Below, one piece after another: positions 1-34,494 of a stretch of 64,000 nt of DNA; position 1 is the stretch's first letter; each line of letters begins with the position of its first letter. Origin of the DNA: Euglena gracilis (lineage: Eukaryota; Euglenida; Euglenophyceae; Euglenales). Both the position numbers and the translations under genes were made by a program. Location: the NCBI GenBank assembly GCA_039621445.1, contig CP154956.1:32461437-32525436 (forward strand), in the 5' to 3' direction. The notes under the pieces are model-generated. The model worked only from the letters and a program-made list of their open reading frames with translations. It made no database searches and was not told the DNA's origin.

Positions 1-365
1 TAAGTGCCAGTTAGGCTGCCTAAGCCTCACTCGGGCCGACCAACCAAACCAGATCCTATAACCCCCCCCCGGGGGGGGGAATTCAAAACCGCCGGGAACG
101 TTTTTTTTTGGCCGCCGCAAATTACCCAAAACTAATTTTTTGGCAATTTTTTGAGACCGACCATCATCAAGAATGCCATTTTTTGACCAAATTTGCCGAA
201 AATTGCCAATTTTGGGGGTTTCAGGGTCATTTTGGGGGGTCAGATTTTTCACCACCGATTCCGGGACCTACAACCCCCCCCCCCCACCTATAAACTCCCC
301 CCTTCGGCCGACCAACCAAACCGGATCCTATAAACCCTGGGGGGTTTATAAGTGGGGGGGGGTTA
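1..365. repeat. Dispersed repeat E, copy 1
   Basis: The word GGCCGACCAACCAAACC followed by GATCCTATAA occurs near 35 and again near 308, separated by AT-rich DNA that mentions TTGGCAATTTT and TTTGACCAAATTTGCC. The copy ends in TTTATAAGT joined to a G run at 350-362. The same words occur in the opposite orientation at about 52560-52935, so this is one dispersed family. No coding signal is visible; the small ORFs here are low complexity. Confidence 0.7.
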
Positions 366-772
366 GGCACCCGACTAAGCACAAGCCTGGAAATGACCCC
401 AAAGGGGGGTTTTGGGTGCTATTTTGGGTCCTATGACCTAAAAAAATTTGAACATTTTGGGGAAATATTCTCCCCCCCCCAAATAATACCCCTCCCCCCC
501 TCGCCGGGATGTACGGGAAGGCGTGGTAGGGATGGTCGGACCCCCCCACCTGGAGGTGGGGGGGGTCGACCCACCATGGCACCAGCGTAAAGAAAATTCC
601 TTTGGCGCCAAAAGAAAATTTTGAACTAAAAATCGGTGCCACCGGAAATACGGGAATGCGGGGGGGGGGGGGGATTGTTCAGCCGCCCACCACCCATAGG
701 GTTGTGGGGATTCCCGAACAGCCCTCGGGCTGGGACTTCGGGTGAAAAAATAATACCCCAGGGAGGTACAAT
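366..772. other. G/C-tract intergenic or intronic DNA
   Basis: No gene is visible. The stretch contains C runs at 472-480 and 491-500, a G run at 660-673, and a short hairpin at about 535-569 whose arms are a G-T-C plus C7 tract and its complement around CCTGGAGG. If RPB1 continues to the left of the window, this lies in its intron 13. Confidence 0.5.
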
Positions 773-1795
773 TTGGTAACCCTAACCCTAATCCCCAGCC
801 CGAACCGTATCCCTCACTCTAACCCTAGCCCTGACCCTAACCCTAACCGTATCCCTAACCCAAACTCAAACCGTATCCCTGGCCCGAACTCTAACCCTAA
901 CCGTATCCCTAACCCTAACAATAACCATAACACTAACCGTATCCCTAACCCTAACCCTAACCCCAGCCCTAACCGTATCCCTAACACTAACCCCATCCCT
1001 AACCCCAACCGTATCCCTAACCCTAACCCTAATCCCCAGCCCTAACCGTATCCTTAACCCTAACCCCATCCCTAACCCTAACCGTATCCCTAACTCTAAC
1101 CCTAACCCTAACCGAAACCCTAACCGTATCCCTAACCCTAACTCTAACCCTAGCCCCTAACCGTATCCCTAACCCTAACCCTAACCCGAACCCTATCCGT
1201 ATGGGCCTAACTGCATCCCTAACCCTAACCGTATCCCCAACCCAAACTCAAACCGTATCCGTGGCCCGAACTCTAACCCTAACCGTATCCCTAACCCTAA
1301 CAATAACGTAACACTAACCGTATCCCTAACCCTAACCCTAATCCCCAGCCCTGACCGTATCCCTAACCCTAACTCTAACCCTATCCCTAACCCTAACCGT
1401 ATCCCTAACCCTAACTCTAACCCTAACCGAACCCTAACCCTAACTCTAACCCTAACCCTAACCGTATCCCTAACCCTAACCCTAACTATAATCCTAACCG
1501 TATCCCTAACCCTAACCCTAATCCCCAGCCCTAACCGTATCCCTAACCCTAACTCTAACCCTATCCCTAACCCTAACCGTATCCCTAACCCTAACTCTAA
1601 CCCTAACCGAACCCTAACCCTAACTCTAACCCTAACCCTAACTCTAACTGTATCCCTAACCCTAACTCTAACCCTAACCGTTTACCTAACCCTAACCCTA
1701 ATCCCCAGCCCTAACCCTATCTGTTTCCCTAACCCTAACCCTAACTGTATCCCTAACCCTAACCCTAACTGTATCCCTAACCCTAACTCTAATCG
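773..1795. repeat. Telomere-like CCCTAA array 1
   Basis: About 1 kb of CCCTAA units (TTAGGG on the minus strand) is interrupted at intervals by the variants CCGTATCCCTAA, CTCTAA and AATCCCCAGCC. The variants recur in a higher-order order, so this is an evolved interstitial or subtelomeric array and not a fresh telomere. Its right end reads CTCTAATCGAATTTTT and then CAAAAATGGGA, the same junction as array 2. The small ORFs through it are artefacts of the repeat. Confidence 0.93.
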
Positions 1796-1886
1796 AATTT
1801 TTTCAAAAATGGGACGTTTTTTGCCGGTTTGGAGGTCATTCCAATGTGTTTTGATGCATTTTCAGCCAAATTAAGAGACTAAAATT

Positions 1887-3262
1887 TTGAGGGGGGGGGG
1901 CTTAAATATCAAAAAAGGGGGGGGGGTAATGCGGTTGATTGGAGGTCGGGCCGACCTGGTCGGCCCGACCATGGTCGGTACGACCTCCGGGATCGTCATA
2001 GCCAATCATCCGCCCGGGGCCTTCAGAAACCCCCATTCGGGGGTCCATCTGCAAAAAAAATTGGGTAATATCTTCTTTTTGCGCCAGTTCTGTGAAAGTT
2101 GTCTTTGTCCAGGAGATAAGGAGCACGATTCGGCCTTTCTTGCCTTGCACACACAAGGGGATTTTGTTATTGGAGGGCGCGCCGAAGGCGCCTTAGGACT
2201 CTTTTGTTTACGGTGCGCGTGGCATTACGCTTGGCCCTGGGTCGGTTACCCCCCGGAGGGGATTTTGTTATTGGAGGGCGGGGGGGGGTGCGGGGGGGGG
2301 GGGCGGCAGCCCCCCCCCCCCCCGCTAGACGACCAAGGGCGCCGAAGGCGCCTTAGGACTGTTTTGTTTACGGTGCGCGTGGCATTACATGCGCGCCTGG
2401 CCCTGGGTCGGTTACCCCCCGGAGGGGATTTTGTTATTGGAGGGCGGGGGGGGGGTGCGGGGGGGGGTGCGGGGGGGGGGGCGGCAGCCCCCCCCCCCCG
2501 CTAGACGACCAAGGGCGCCGAAGGCGCCTTAGGACTGTTTTGTTTACGGTGCGCGTAGTTCGCATATCGGGGTTCCTTCGGGAGCACGATTTGGCCCTCC
2601 TACCACGGCCTCCTCCGGGGGGGGGGGGGGTTCGAACATTTGGCCTTTTATGATGGTGAATGCATTCGCACCAGCACGAAAACACAAAAAGATTTCGACG
2701 AATGTTCCTCGCAAGTGCCTTCCTTGAGTACTACAGCGTACATCCCTGCCCTTACTCTCCAGACCTTCCTTCTTCCACCGAGAAATACAGCACTGGTTTG
2801 CTCCCCCCCCCCCGGACCCCCACCCGTCCAACTGGACTCCTGGACAAAGACAACTTTCACAGAACTGGCGCAAAAAGAACATATTACCCAATTTTTTTGG
2901 CAAATGGACCCCCGAATGGGGGTTTCTGAAGGCATTTGGGTGGGTTTCGAGTCATTTTCCTTCATATTTCAATGATTTTTTTTTGGAGGGGGCGGGGGTT
3001 TAAAAACTTTTTTGGAGGGGGGGGGGTGGACTTAAAATTGGTGGTCGGGCCGACTAGTCGGCCCAACGGCTCCGTGCGGATGATTGGCTACGACGATCCC
3101 GGAGGTCGTACCGACCATGGTCGGGCCGACCTAGGTCGGGCCGACCGTTGGCTATGGCCTATCGACCATTGGAGGTCGGGCCGACCTGGTCGGCCCGACC
3201 TCCAATCATCCGCATTACCCCCCCCTTTTTTGATTTTTAAGCCCCCCCCCCCCCGGAAACTT
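1887..3262. mobile_element. Foldback repeat element F
   Basis: The left arm (about 1890-2125) and right arm (about 2825-3255) are inverted copies. Both hold GGTCGGGCCGACC palindromes, the word GATTGGCTA next to GATCCCGGAGGTCGTA, a G/C run next to TTAAG, and an inner block with CTGGACAAAGACAACTTTC. The middle holds tandem repeats. A second partial copy lies at 43510-43960. No transposase is visible. This fits a non-autonomous foldback or MITE-like element. Confidence 0.7.
2170..2640. repeat. Tandem repeats inside element F, about 160-176 bp period
   Basis: Three units begin at about 2181, 2341 and 2517, each with GCCGAAGGCGCC followed by TTAGGACT and TTTGTTTACGG. Two end in a long G run, GCGGCAGC and a long C run, which can pair as a hairpin. 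Each unit also carries GATTTTGTTATTGGAGG, a word that links this family to the tandem units at 3400-5200. Confidence 0.8.
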
Positions 3263-3379
3263 GAAGCAGTATTCAGTAAAATTTGACTCAAAATGCATGG
3301 AAAAACATTAGAATGAGCTTGAAACTGGCAACAAAACGTCCTATGTTAAAGAAAGAGACCCTAATGAACTTAGTCGGCC

Positions 3380-5212
3380 TACGGCCTCCTCCGGGGGGGC
3401 TGCCGCCCCCCCCCCCCCGGACCCCCCCCCGCCCAAAATAACAATATCCCCTTGTGTGTGCAAGGCAAGGGTGGACAGAACGCACATCCTAACAAAATCC
3501 TTTTGTGTGTGCAAGCAGGGGGGGGGGGAAACGCAACAGGGCACCTCAAAAAACGCGACGCAAAAAAACGCAAAAAAAACGCAAAAAAACGCAAAAAACG
3601 CAAAAGAAAAAAAAAAAAAAAAAAACGCAAACAAAAAAACGCAAAATGAAAAGAAAAGGAAGAAAGGGTAACATGAGGCACAAAGATGAAAAAAGGGAGG
3701 GGCCAGAGCTTCGAGGGTAGGGCAATGCAATCCACATCGTCCTTGAACCAACATAACAAGAATCGAGACACGAAGAATGACCCACACATCACATGCAGCG
3801 TGAACAACCATCAAAAATGAATGCGGAAAAGAACACCAGCAATAATGCAAAAATTTGCACCAAAAAAAGAAAGCATGGCAAAAGCAGAGGTGGACAGAAG
3901 CAAAAAGCTGCGCATTTTGCCAATGTACCTCAAAAAATGACCAAAAACAAAAAAAACTCAAAAAAAAACAACGCCAGCGCCGTCTAAAAAAACCTTGGTG
4001 TCTTGACCAAAAAGTGAAATGAGATGGCGAAAGTATCAAATACCCGCTTTTGTGGCAAAAAAAAAAAATGTAAAAAAAAAAAACAAAAAAAACGAAAAAA
4101 AAAAAAAAAACAAAAAAAAAAAAAACAAAAACGCAAAAAAAAACGCAAAAAAAAAGGAAAAAAACGCAAAAAAAAAAAAAAAACGAAACGAAAACAAACG
4201 AAAAAAAAAAAAAAAAAAAAAAAAAAGCGCTTCCCCCCTGGTGCAGGCAAGGATGGCCAAACGCGCACAAACTCCCCTGTCCAAACACAACTTCCCGGCC
4301 TACGGCCTCTCCGGGGGGGGGGGCTGCACACCGCCCACCAGCCCCCCCCCCCCCGCCAAATAACAATATCCCCTTGTGTGCAAGGCAAGTGGGACAAAAC
4401 AAAATCCTTTTGCCGTGTGCAAGCAAGGATGGTCAAAACGCGCCCCCCAACAACTCTAACTAACCCTAGCCTCCGCCCCGCCCGCCCCCCCCCCCCCCCC
4501 CCCCCCCCCCCCACCCCCCCACCCCCTCCCCCTACCCCTACCCCCCCCCCCCCACCCCCCCCCCCCCCCCCCCCCCCCCCCAAAATCCCCCTTGTGTGTG
4601 GCAAGGCAAGGGTGGACAAAACGCATCCTAACAAATCCTTTGTGTGGGAAGCGCAAAGATGGCTGTGTGAGGACACAAACATTAGTTCACTCACTACCAC
4701 CCCACGTCTAAAACATCCCTGGTGCCTAACATGTGAGCAAGGCGATGCATACAATAATTTGGAGGCGCAAAAATCAAAAAAATGTAAAAATAAAACGCAA
4801 AAAAAATTGCAAAAAAATTGCAAAAAAAAAACGCACGCCTAACCGCAAATTTTCCTGAAAACGCAAAAAAACGCAAAAAAACGCATTTGCGTTTTTTCCC
4901 CCCCCCTGGTGCAAGGCAAGGATGGCCAAAACGCGCCCCCCAACAAACTCCCTTTGTGCTAAACTTAGTCGGCCTACGGCCTCCTCCCTGCCGCCCCCCC
5001 CCCCCCCCCAGACCCCCCCCCCCCAAAATAACAATATCCCCTTGTGTGTGCAAGGCAAGGGTGGACAAAACGCGCATCCTAACAAAATCTTTTTGTGTGG
5101 CAAGGCAAGGATGGTCAAAACGCGCCCCCCACTCCCTTTGTGCTAACTTAGTCGGCCTACGGCCTCCTCCGGGGGGGGCTGCCGCCCCCCCAGACCCCCC
5201 CCCGCCCTAACT
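3380..5212. repeat. Tandem G/C-hairpin repeats and A-rich blocks
   Basis: Units with GTCGGCCTACGGCCTCCTCC, a G run, GCTGCCG, a C run and then AAAATAACAATATCCCC and TTGTGTGTGCAAGGCAAGG occur at about 3370-3500, 4290-4400, 4970-5110 and 5145-5205. Between them lie A-rich blocks of repeated ACGCAAAAAA (about 3545-3660, 4055-4225, 4790-4890) and a nearly pure C tract at 4478-4580. Long Lys/Arg- or Phe-rich ORFs here are by-products of composition. Confidence 0.8.
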
Positions 5213-6662
5213 CTAAAAACCCTAAACCCGAACCTATGCAACCCTATCCCTAACCCTAACCGTATGCAACAACCCCTAAACCTAACGTTATCCCCAACCC
5301 AAACTCAAACCGTATCCCGTAATCCCTAACCCTACCCCCTACACCCTACCCTAACCGTATCCCCAACTCTAACCCTAACCCTAAACCGAAACCCTAACTG
5401 TATCCTAACGCCATAAACCCTAACCCTAACCCTAACTCTAACCCTAACCCGAACTCCCTTTGTGCTAACTTCGGCCTACACCCCCCGCCCAAAATAACAA
5501 CTATATCCCTAACCCTAACCCTAATCCCCAGCCCTAACCGTATCACTGAATCTAACCCTAGCCCTGACCCTAACCCTAACCGTATCCCTAACCCTAACTC
5601 TAACCCTGACCCTAACCCTAACCGTATCCCTAACCCTAACCCTAATCCCCAGCCCTAACCGTATCCCTAACCCTAACTCTAACCCTAGCCCTAACCCTAA
5701 CTCTACCCCTAACCCAAACTCTAACCCTAGCCCTGACCCTAACCCTAACCCTAACCCTAACCCTAACCCTGACCCTAACCGTATCCCTAACCCTAACCCT
5801 AATCCCCAGCCCTAACCGTATCCCTAACCCTAACCGTATCCCTAACCCTAACCCTAACCCGAACCCTATCCATATCCCTAACCCTAACCCTAACTGCAAC
5901 CCTAAACCTAACCGTATCCCCAACCCAAACTCAAACCGTATCCGTGGCCCGAACTCTAACCCTAACCGTATCCCTAACCCTAACCCTAACCCTAACCCTA
6001 ACCGTATCCCCAACTCTAACCCTAACCCTAACCGAAACCCTAACTGTATCCCTAACCCTAACTCTAACCCTAGCCCTAACCCTAACCCTAACCCTAACTC
6101 TAACCCTAACCCGAACCCTATCCGTATCCCTAACCCTACCCTATCCGTATCCCTAACCCTAACCCTAACTGCATCCCTAACCCTAACAATAACCGTAACA
6201 CTGGCCGTATCCCTAACCCTAACCCTAACCCTAACCGTATCCCAAACCCTAACTCTAACCCTAGCCCTAACCCTAACCGTATCCCTAACCCTAACCCTAA
6301 CCCGAACCCTATCCGTATCCCTAACCCTAACTGCATCCCTAACCCTAACCGTATCCCCAACCCAAACTCAAACCGTATCCCTGGTCCGAACTCTAACCCT
6401 AACCGTATCCCTAACCCTAACAATAACCGTAACACTGACCGTATCCCTAACCCGAACCCTAATCCCCAGCCCTAACCGTATCCCTAACCCTAACTCTAAC
6501 CCTAACCGAAACCCTAACCCTAACTCTAACCCTAGCCCTAACCCTAACCGTATCCCTAACCCTAACCCTAATCCCCAGCCCCAACCCTATCCGTTTCCCT
6601 AACCCTAACCCTAACTGTGTCCCTAACCCTAACCATAACTGTATCCCTAACGCTAACTCTAA
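5213..6662. repeat. Telomere-like CCCTAA array 2
   Basis: About 1.45 kb of CCCTAA units with the same CCGTAT, CTCTAA and AATCCCCAGCC variants as array 1, in the same orientation. A fragment of the neighbouring G/C-hairpin repeat (GTGCTAACTTCGGCCTAC) interrupts it near 5460-5490. It ends at CTCTAATCGAATTTTT next to CAAAAATGGGAG, so arrays 1 and 2 share a boundary. Confidence 0.93.
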
Positions 6663-7294
6663 TCGAATTTTTCAAAAATGGGAGCCATTTTTGGCCAAAT
6701 TTTGCACTCGTAAATTTTAAAATCTGTTTGGCAGTTGGGCAAGAAATAAAACTCGTCCATGGGATCCTGGGCTGGATAAATGCTGCGGGCTGGCTGGGTC
6801 ACCCTTTCTGGGTGACCTTCGGCTTAAAGGACACCCTGTTTCCTGTCCTGGACTGTCCTGGGAAATTCCAGTGGTTGGCAATTTTATTGAAAACAACAAC
6901 AACAACAACCACAACAATATGAGAAAAAAAAGGCCTCCAATGCTGCTTGGATTGGGCTTCTTTTCAAGACCGCGGGGGAGGTCCCCCCCCCACCCGGCGC
7001 GGCGCGGGCGCTCCAAAAATCGGGCCATCTGAGGGCATTTCCCCCCAAAAAAAACTTTCAGCGCTTCGCACCGAAAATCCATAGCCGGGCTTCCGGCCCA
7101 GACCCTCCCCCCTACCCGGGGGGTCTTCTGACTTAAAAAGAAGCCTGGTTTGGACGGAAAAGTCAATCGGGGCGGGCATGTAATCAAAAATTGTTTTCAG
7201 GGGGTCAAATCTGACCTCCTCCTGAAAAGGCTCACAATGACCTCTGATTTTACAAAAATGGAAAAAAAAAGCCACGATCACTGGTGTGACATAC
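6663..7294. other. RPB1 intron 13, left part: no gene seen
   Basis: Follows RPB1 exon 13 on the minus strand. It contains an AAC microsatellite near 6892-6915 and a dispersed repeat with CTTAAAAAGAAGCCTGG at 7132-7148 that recurs at 7880 and 8700. I looked here for the next RPB1 exon (the conserved QPTLHK segment) and did not find it. Confidence 0.5.
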
Positions 7295-29387
<22,093 letters not shown>

Positions 29388-30037
29388 GGTGCTGGGTCTG
29401 GAACAAAAGAGCCGATGGCGTGGCACGCGATCACCTTCACGAAACCGTAATATTCCTACTGGGAAAGGCGACAAACCACGCGACAAACAGCCGAACAAGA
29501 ATTAAAAAAAAACAAGAACAGCCGAACAAGAATTTGGATTTGGGGGAACGGTGGTGGGGCGAACCGAATCAACCGACCAATGGCGCTGCCTACTGGGTTT
29601 GAAGTGTTCGGGGGAAAGGCTATGTACAGATGGGGCGACCCCATGGATAAGGCAGTGAGGAACATCCCTTTCCGATGTAACGGAAGGGCGAAGGGTGGGT
29701 AGCTTGGAGTGTCGTCGTGTAGGGGTGGTGGGCAGGGTGGGCAGAAACAGGGAAAGTGGGCAGGAACGTGCAATCAATGGGAAGAAGGAGGGAGGCGGCC
29801 AGTGTGGTAGAGAAGGAAGGGCAGGGGAATGGCGGGGAGTGGGGAGTGATGGGGAGCGAACAAGAATTACGCCGGAGATTTTCCAATACAATCCAATGCC
29901 CATGCTTATCTGTCCCCTCCATCGTCTTCTTCTCCGCAGCCACTTCCAATCCCCCCTCCATACTCTCCACCCTTGAGCACAAACATCGCTCGCGCCTGTT
30001 GTACGTTACATACTCCTAACCACCTCCGAACAACGCA
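29388..30037. promoter_or_regulatory. Upstream region of RPB1
   Basis: This is the DNA 5' of the RPB1 start codon. I see no clear TATA box. It contains a G/A-rich minus-strand pyrimidine bias at 29690-29860. A core promoter should lie here by position only. Confidence 0.3.
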
Positions 30038-30115
30038 AATGTAGCTCCACCCATCAGGCCGCCGTAACCATGCACATTGCATGCGAGAGGTCCTGGGATC
30101 GACGCCCAACTGTCC
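30038..30115 (+). other. tRNA-Ala-like 3' half
   Basis: TTGCATGCGAGAGGTCCTGG followed by GATCGACGCCCA resembles the anticodon-to-T-arm half of tRNA-Ala(TGC). A TGTAGCTC, like the start of a tRNA-Ala A box, stands about 35 nt upstream. The stems do not fold well, so this is a relic or a tRNA-derived repeat. Confidence 0.4.
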
Positions 30116-31375
30116 ATGTTTCCTTCTTTGTTTGAATCCAATGCTCCAGACCGAGGTGAGAGACCACGATACACAAAGGATGGCAGCGCCATACCCAACC
30201 ACAGGAGGGTCCACGCCCCTCAGGGCTGGGCCATCGAGAATCGAAGTGAAAAAAGTTGGGGCTGGCCCCATGGCCACCTTGGCTAGGTTCACAAGCTGTG
30301 CTGGGAACATGTGCTGTTAGGAAAGGACGGAAGATGTTTCTCTGAACTTGGGGCCTTTCGCTCCGGAAAATGCTGCCACCCCCCCCCACGGGGGTGTATC
30401 CCCCGCAACCCCCCACCCCCGCGACCCACGCATGGAGGGTTTCCGCATCCTTAGGCACCCAAATTAGGAAGCGAAATTGCCAAAAAATGTAACTGGATCA
30501 TTTTTGGACCTAAAAGTTCTAAATACAAGTCACATGTGACGTTGTATGTGAGGCCACACTGGTCACACGTGACCCGTCAAAATTGCCACGTTCCCCTTGC
30601 GACCCCCCCCTACAATCCCCGCCGCACACCCCCACCTTTCTTGATATAAGGAAACCAAAATCACCATTTGGGGTCCTTGGCCTTTTTCTCCATTTTTGGA
30701 CCATGCAAAGGATAACGTGACCAGGTTTTGAATAGTGCTGCGCTCTTAATGAGCGCGCCCGCCCCCACCCCTTCATTGACCCCCATATACACCAGCCTGA
30801 GGCTTTTCTAAAAAGCCTCTGGGTTGGGGGGGAAAAACCTTCCAACAACCTACCCATATATGACATTGAACCCCCTCATCAGTCAGAATTTGATTCCTGA
30901 GTGGAACGGGGGGACGGAATCAGCGTACCAAGCGCAGCAACAGGCTGTGAAAAATCATATAATGGCCTGGCGGGGGGTGGTCAATTTGGGGTATTTGACC
31001 TCTGCCAGCCCCGCACCTTCAGCCAGAATAGCTGAAATGCAAGGGATTCATGCCCGAAATGGGAGGCCAGGTGGTCAAAAAACGCTCATTTTCAGCTCAA
31101 AAACGGTTTTTCTGGGTCCGGGAGGCCAAAAAACATCGTTTCGGGCAAAACAATTTTTTTTCGATTTTTTGGGGGGTGTTCCCCCGCGTCCCCCCCGCGA
31201 CCAAAGGAAAATTACATACAAATTTAGGTGACGCCAAAGAAAACGTGTGGGGGTGGTTGGGCCACGGTTCCCCCCCGTGTCCCCCCCGCGTCCCCCCCCG
31301 CGTCCCGAACCACCCCCTTTGGCCTTTTTGACCAGGTTTTGACCCAAAGTCAATGGGTTGGAGGGCGCAAGGCGG
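30116..31375. other. Intergenic DNA with one dispersed repeat
   Basis: About 30360-30610 is a diverged direct copy of 40540-40830. Both contain CATGGAGGGTTTCCGCATCC, AAAAGTTCTAAA, TGTGACGTTGTATGTGAGG and GGTCACACGTGACCCGTCAA. In the 40 kb copy, GGTCACGTGTGAC and GTCACACGTGACC form an exact 13-bp inverted pair. No gene is recognised in the rest. Confidence 0.6.
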
Positions 31376-31837
31376 TAAACCCCCCCCCAAAAATAAGACC
31401 CCCCCCCAAAAATAAGACCCCCCAAAAATAAGACCCCCCCTGGGCCGATCGAGCAAAAATCCAAAAATAAGACCCCCCCCCATAAATAAGACCCCCCCTG
31501 ACGGCGCGAAGCGCCGGGGACGGTGAAAATTTTCCCTGAGAAATTGCCAAAACCCCAAATTTCGCACACAAAAATGATGAAATTTCAAAAAATTTCAGAT
31601 TCTTGAAGTGTAAAAAACATGCTAAAAGTCAACTTACACAAATTTACACATTGCGCGAAGCGCCGAAGGAAAATTTTTAGTGTTTTTGGGAACCTGAAAA
31701 ATGATGTTTTTTTTCGTGCCCGGGTCGGTCAAGAAAAAATCCAAAAATAAGACCCCCCCCAAAAAATAAGACCCCCCCTGGAGGTTTCCAGCAACGGACC
31801 CAAAAATAAGACCCGGGTCTTATTTTTGGGGGGGGGG
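31376..31837. repeat. AAAAATAAGACC word repeats
   Basis: AAAAATAAGAC plus a C run of 6-9 recurs at least five times at 31390-31500 and again at 31743-31815; the inverted form GGGTCTTATTTTTGG is at 31815-31830. The same word returns inverted at about 48205-48320. CGCGAAGCGCC hairpins lie at 31503-31517 and 31655-31670. Confidence 0.9.
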
Positions 31838-32600
31838 TTAGACTGGGGGGGGGTAGTGGGTAGTCGGCCGACTTGTCGGCCGACTACCCAATTGGTCCGC
31901 CGACTAGGCCTAGTCGGTAGCTAGTCGGCGAGACAGGGGGGGGGGGTAGTGGGTAGTCGGCCAACTAGTCGGCCGACTACCCATTCTAATGTACTAACGG
32001 GTCAAAACCGCCGACTTTTAAGCCCCCCCCCATGAACAAAATCCAATGCAAACTAGTCGGTGGCTAGTCGGCGGTCATAAAAATGGTCTGTGGCGGGCCC
32101 AAATCACCCGGAAATCACCCGGATGGGTCCAAATAAGTGTCTTACGCCTAAATAAACACCCCCCAGATGGAAATCTTTGGTCAGTGGGGGGTCGGGCCCT
32201 TGATGCGGGTCCGGAAGGGTAAAAAACCAATGATGAAACAGGGATTACATGAAAATCCTTTAGAAATGCAATCTGCAATCTGCATTCTGCATCACGAGAG
32301 GCAGAAAACTCCCCCCTCCACCCCAAGCCGAACCTCAAATAACAAAATCCCTTCTGTGTTGGCAATACACTCGGGGGCTAAGTCGTTTTTGTGGCTCACT
32401 TTGGCATAGGCGGGGGGGGGGGAGCTCCGCCCCCCCCGCACCCCCCCCTCAAATAACAAAATCCCTTCTGTGTTGGCAACATACTCGGGGGCTAAGTCGT
32501 TTTTGTGGCTCACTTTGGCATGGCGAGGGGGGGCTCCCCCCCGCACCCCCCCCTCAAATAACAAAATCCCTTGTATGTTGGCAATAGACTTGGAGGGATA
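31838..32600. mobile_element. TIR element D, copy 2 (truncated)
   Basis: Begins GTTAGACTGG plus a G run and follows the internal order of copy 1, with TCGGCCGACTAGTCGGCC, AATGGTCTGTGGCGGG, ATGCAATCTGCAATCTGC and two tandem units. It breaks off after GGCAATAGACTTGGAGGG. Its right end is missing, replaced by C-run words (CCTAAATGACCC) at 32605-32690. Confidence 0.8.
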
Positions 32601-32703
32601 ATACCACCCCCCCCCCTAAATGACCCTATTAATGTTGCTTCAGGACCCCCCAAAGGGTCATCTAGGGGGGGGTCATTTAGGGGGGGATACTTTAGTGGCA
32701 AAC

Positions 32704-33896
32704 GGTAGACTGGGGGGGAGGGTCCTGGGTGGTCGGCCGACTAGTCGGCCGACCACAGTGGCAAACGGTAGACTGGGGGGGGGGGTCCTGGGTGGTCGGC
32801 CGACTAGTCGGCCGACCACCCAATTGGTCGGCCGACTAGGCCTGGTCGGCAGCTAGTCGGCGAGACAGGTGGGGGGGGGGGGGTCCTGGGGGGTCGGCGG
32901 GCTAGTCGGCCGACCACCCACTCTAATGTAGTTACGGGCCAGTTTCGCCGACTTTTAAGCCCCCCCCCCCTGAGAAAAAATTTTGTCCAAATCACCCCAA
33001 AACCAGTCAAAACCCACCCAAATGGCTCCAGAACCCCCCAATCGGGGGTGAATATGCAAAAAAATTGGGGGAAAATGTCCATTTTGGGCCACTTTTGGCA
33101 AAAGAACACCTCTATCCGTTGTATATAAGTCAATATAAGTCAAATTTTGCACAAAAGGACTTAGCCCTCCAAGTATATTGCCAACATAGAAGGGATTTTG
33201 TTATTTGAGGGGGGGGGGGGTTGGGGGGGGGCGGAGCCCCCCCCGCCTATGCCAAAGTGAGCCACAAAAACGACTTAACCCCGGAGTATGTTGCCAACAT
33301 AGAAGGGATTTTGTTATTTGAGGGGGGTGTGCGGGGGGGGCGGAGCCCCCCCCGCCTATGCCAAAGTGAGCCACAAAAACGACTCAGCCCCCGAGGATGT
33401 TGCCAACATAGAAGAGATTTTGTTATCTGGGCTCGGGTGGGGGTGGAGGGGGGAGTTTTCAGCCTGTCCTGATGCAGAATGCTTGCATTTCTAAAGGATT
33501 TTCATGTAATCCCTGTTTCGTCATTGGTTTTTTACCCCTCCGGACCCCATCAAGGGCCCACCGACCCCCCACCGACCAAAAATTTCCATCTGAGGGTGTT
33601 CCTGTTGGTGTAAGGCACTTATTTGGCCCCATCCGGACCATTTCCGGGTGGTTTGGACCCGCCACAGACCATTTTTATGCCCACCGACTAGCCACCGACT
33701 AGTTTGCATACAATTTTCTTCATAAAAAGTCGGCGAGACTGGCCCGTAACTACATTAGAGTGGGTGGTCGGCCGACTAGTCCGCCGACCACCCAGGACCC
33801 CCCCCCCCTGTCTCGCCGACTAGTCGGCCGACCAATTGGGTGGTCGGCCGACTAGTCGGCCGACCACCCAGGACCCCCCCCCAGTCTACCGCCTAG
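32704..33896. mobile_element. TIR element D, copy 3 (inverted)
   Basis: This is the reverse complement of copy 1 from end to end. It starts with two successive GGTAGACTGG ends (32705 and 32769), and ends CCAGTCTACCGCCTAG at 33896. The tandem units at 33180-33440 run in the opposite sense to those at 32330-32600. Copies 2 and 3 together make a large imperfect inverted repeat. Confidence 0.82.
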
Positions 33897-34235
33897 GACC
33901 GGCGGGCGGGCAGGGTTGGTCGTGTTAAAAACCGGTCGTTTAAAACACTAGTTTAAATCAATTTAAAACAAGCGAAGCCGTGCGCAGTATAAAACTGCCG
34001 GCATACGTCTTAAATGACAGCCAATCAACTTGCCGAAGGTCAGTCATCGATAAACGAGAGGGAGCAAGAATGAGAAGGGCAAAAATTTCCGCATGAAGTG
34101 TATGGACCAAAACCAAAATTCTTGTTTCCGGTTGAAGGGAAGGGGAGGCCAAAAGGACAAAAAGCGGGAATTCTACTTTGGAAAACGGGTCTGCATAGCA
34201 CATTTTTTATCTTTTCATGCTTTCATTTGCCTGGG
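33897..34235. other. Intergenic, nothing recognised
   Basis: AT-rich DNA with short unrecognised ORFs. Confidence 0.4.
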
Positions 34236-34445
34236 CCAAAAACACCACAAAAAGCCAAACTGGCCACGACCTGACCCAAAGCCAACGACCCATGGCCCAA
34301 AACTGGCCACGACTTGTAGCCCAAAACTGCCAACTGGCCACCGCGTCTGGCCCAAAACTGGCCAGCACATCTATCTGGCCCAAACCCGGCCAAATGTGCT
34401 GCCCAGTTTTGGGCCAGATGTGCTGGCCAGTTTGGAGGAACATGG
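34236..34445. repeat. GCCCAAAACTGGCC repeats, copy 1
   Basis: The motif GCCCAAAACTGGCCA and its inverse TGGCCAGTTTTGGGCC recur here about eight times with short, variable spacers. A second block of the same motif lies at 44366-44660. Confidence 0.88.
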
Positions 34446-34494
34446 TTTGCCAGTTTGTCGGGGACTTTTCAGGCTGAGAGCAAAAAAGGTGTCA

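Noticed and set aside
814-1069. Asn-Pro or Gly-Leu repeat ORFs over the first array (and 5642-6435)
   Set aside because: They are frames through CCCTAA repeats, open because the six-base unit lacks stops in those frames.
3341-4842. Long ORFs rich in Lys/Arg (plus) or Phe (minus)
   Set aside because: They are translations of ACGCAAAAAA tracts and G/C runs; composition explains them and no domain is visible.
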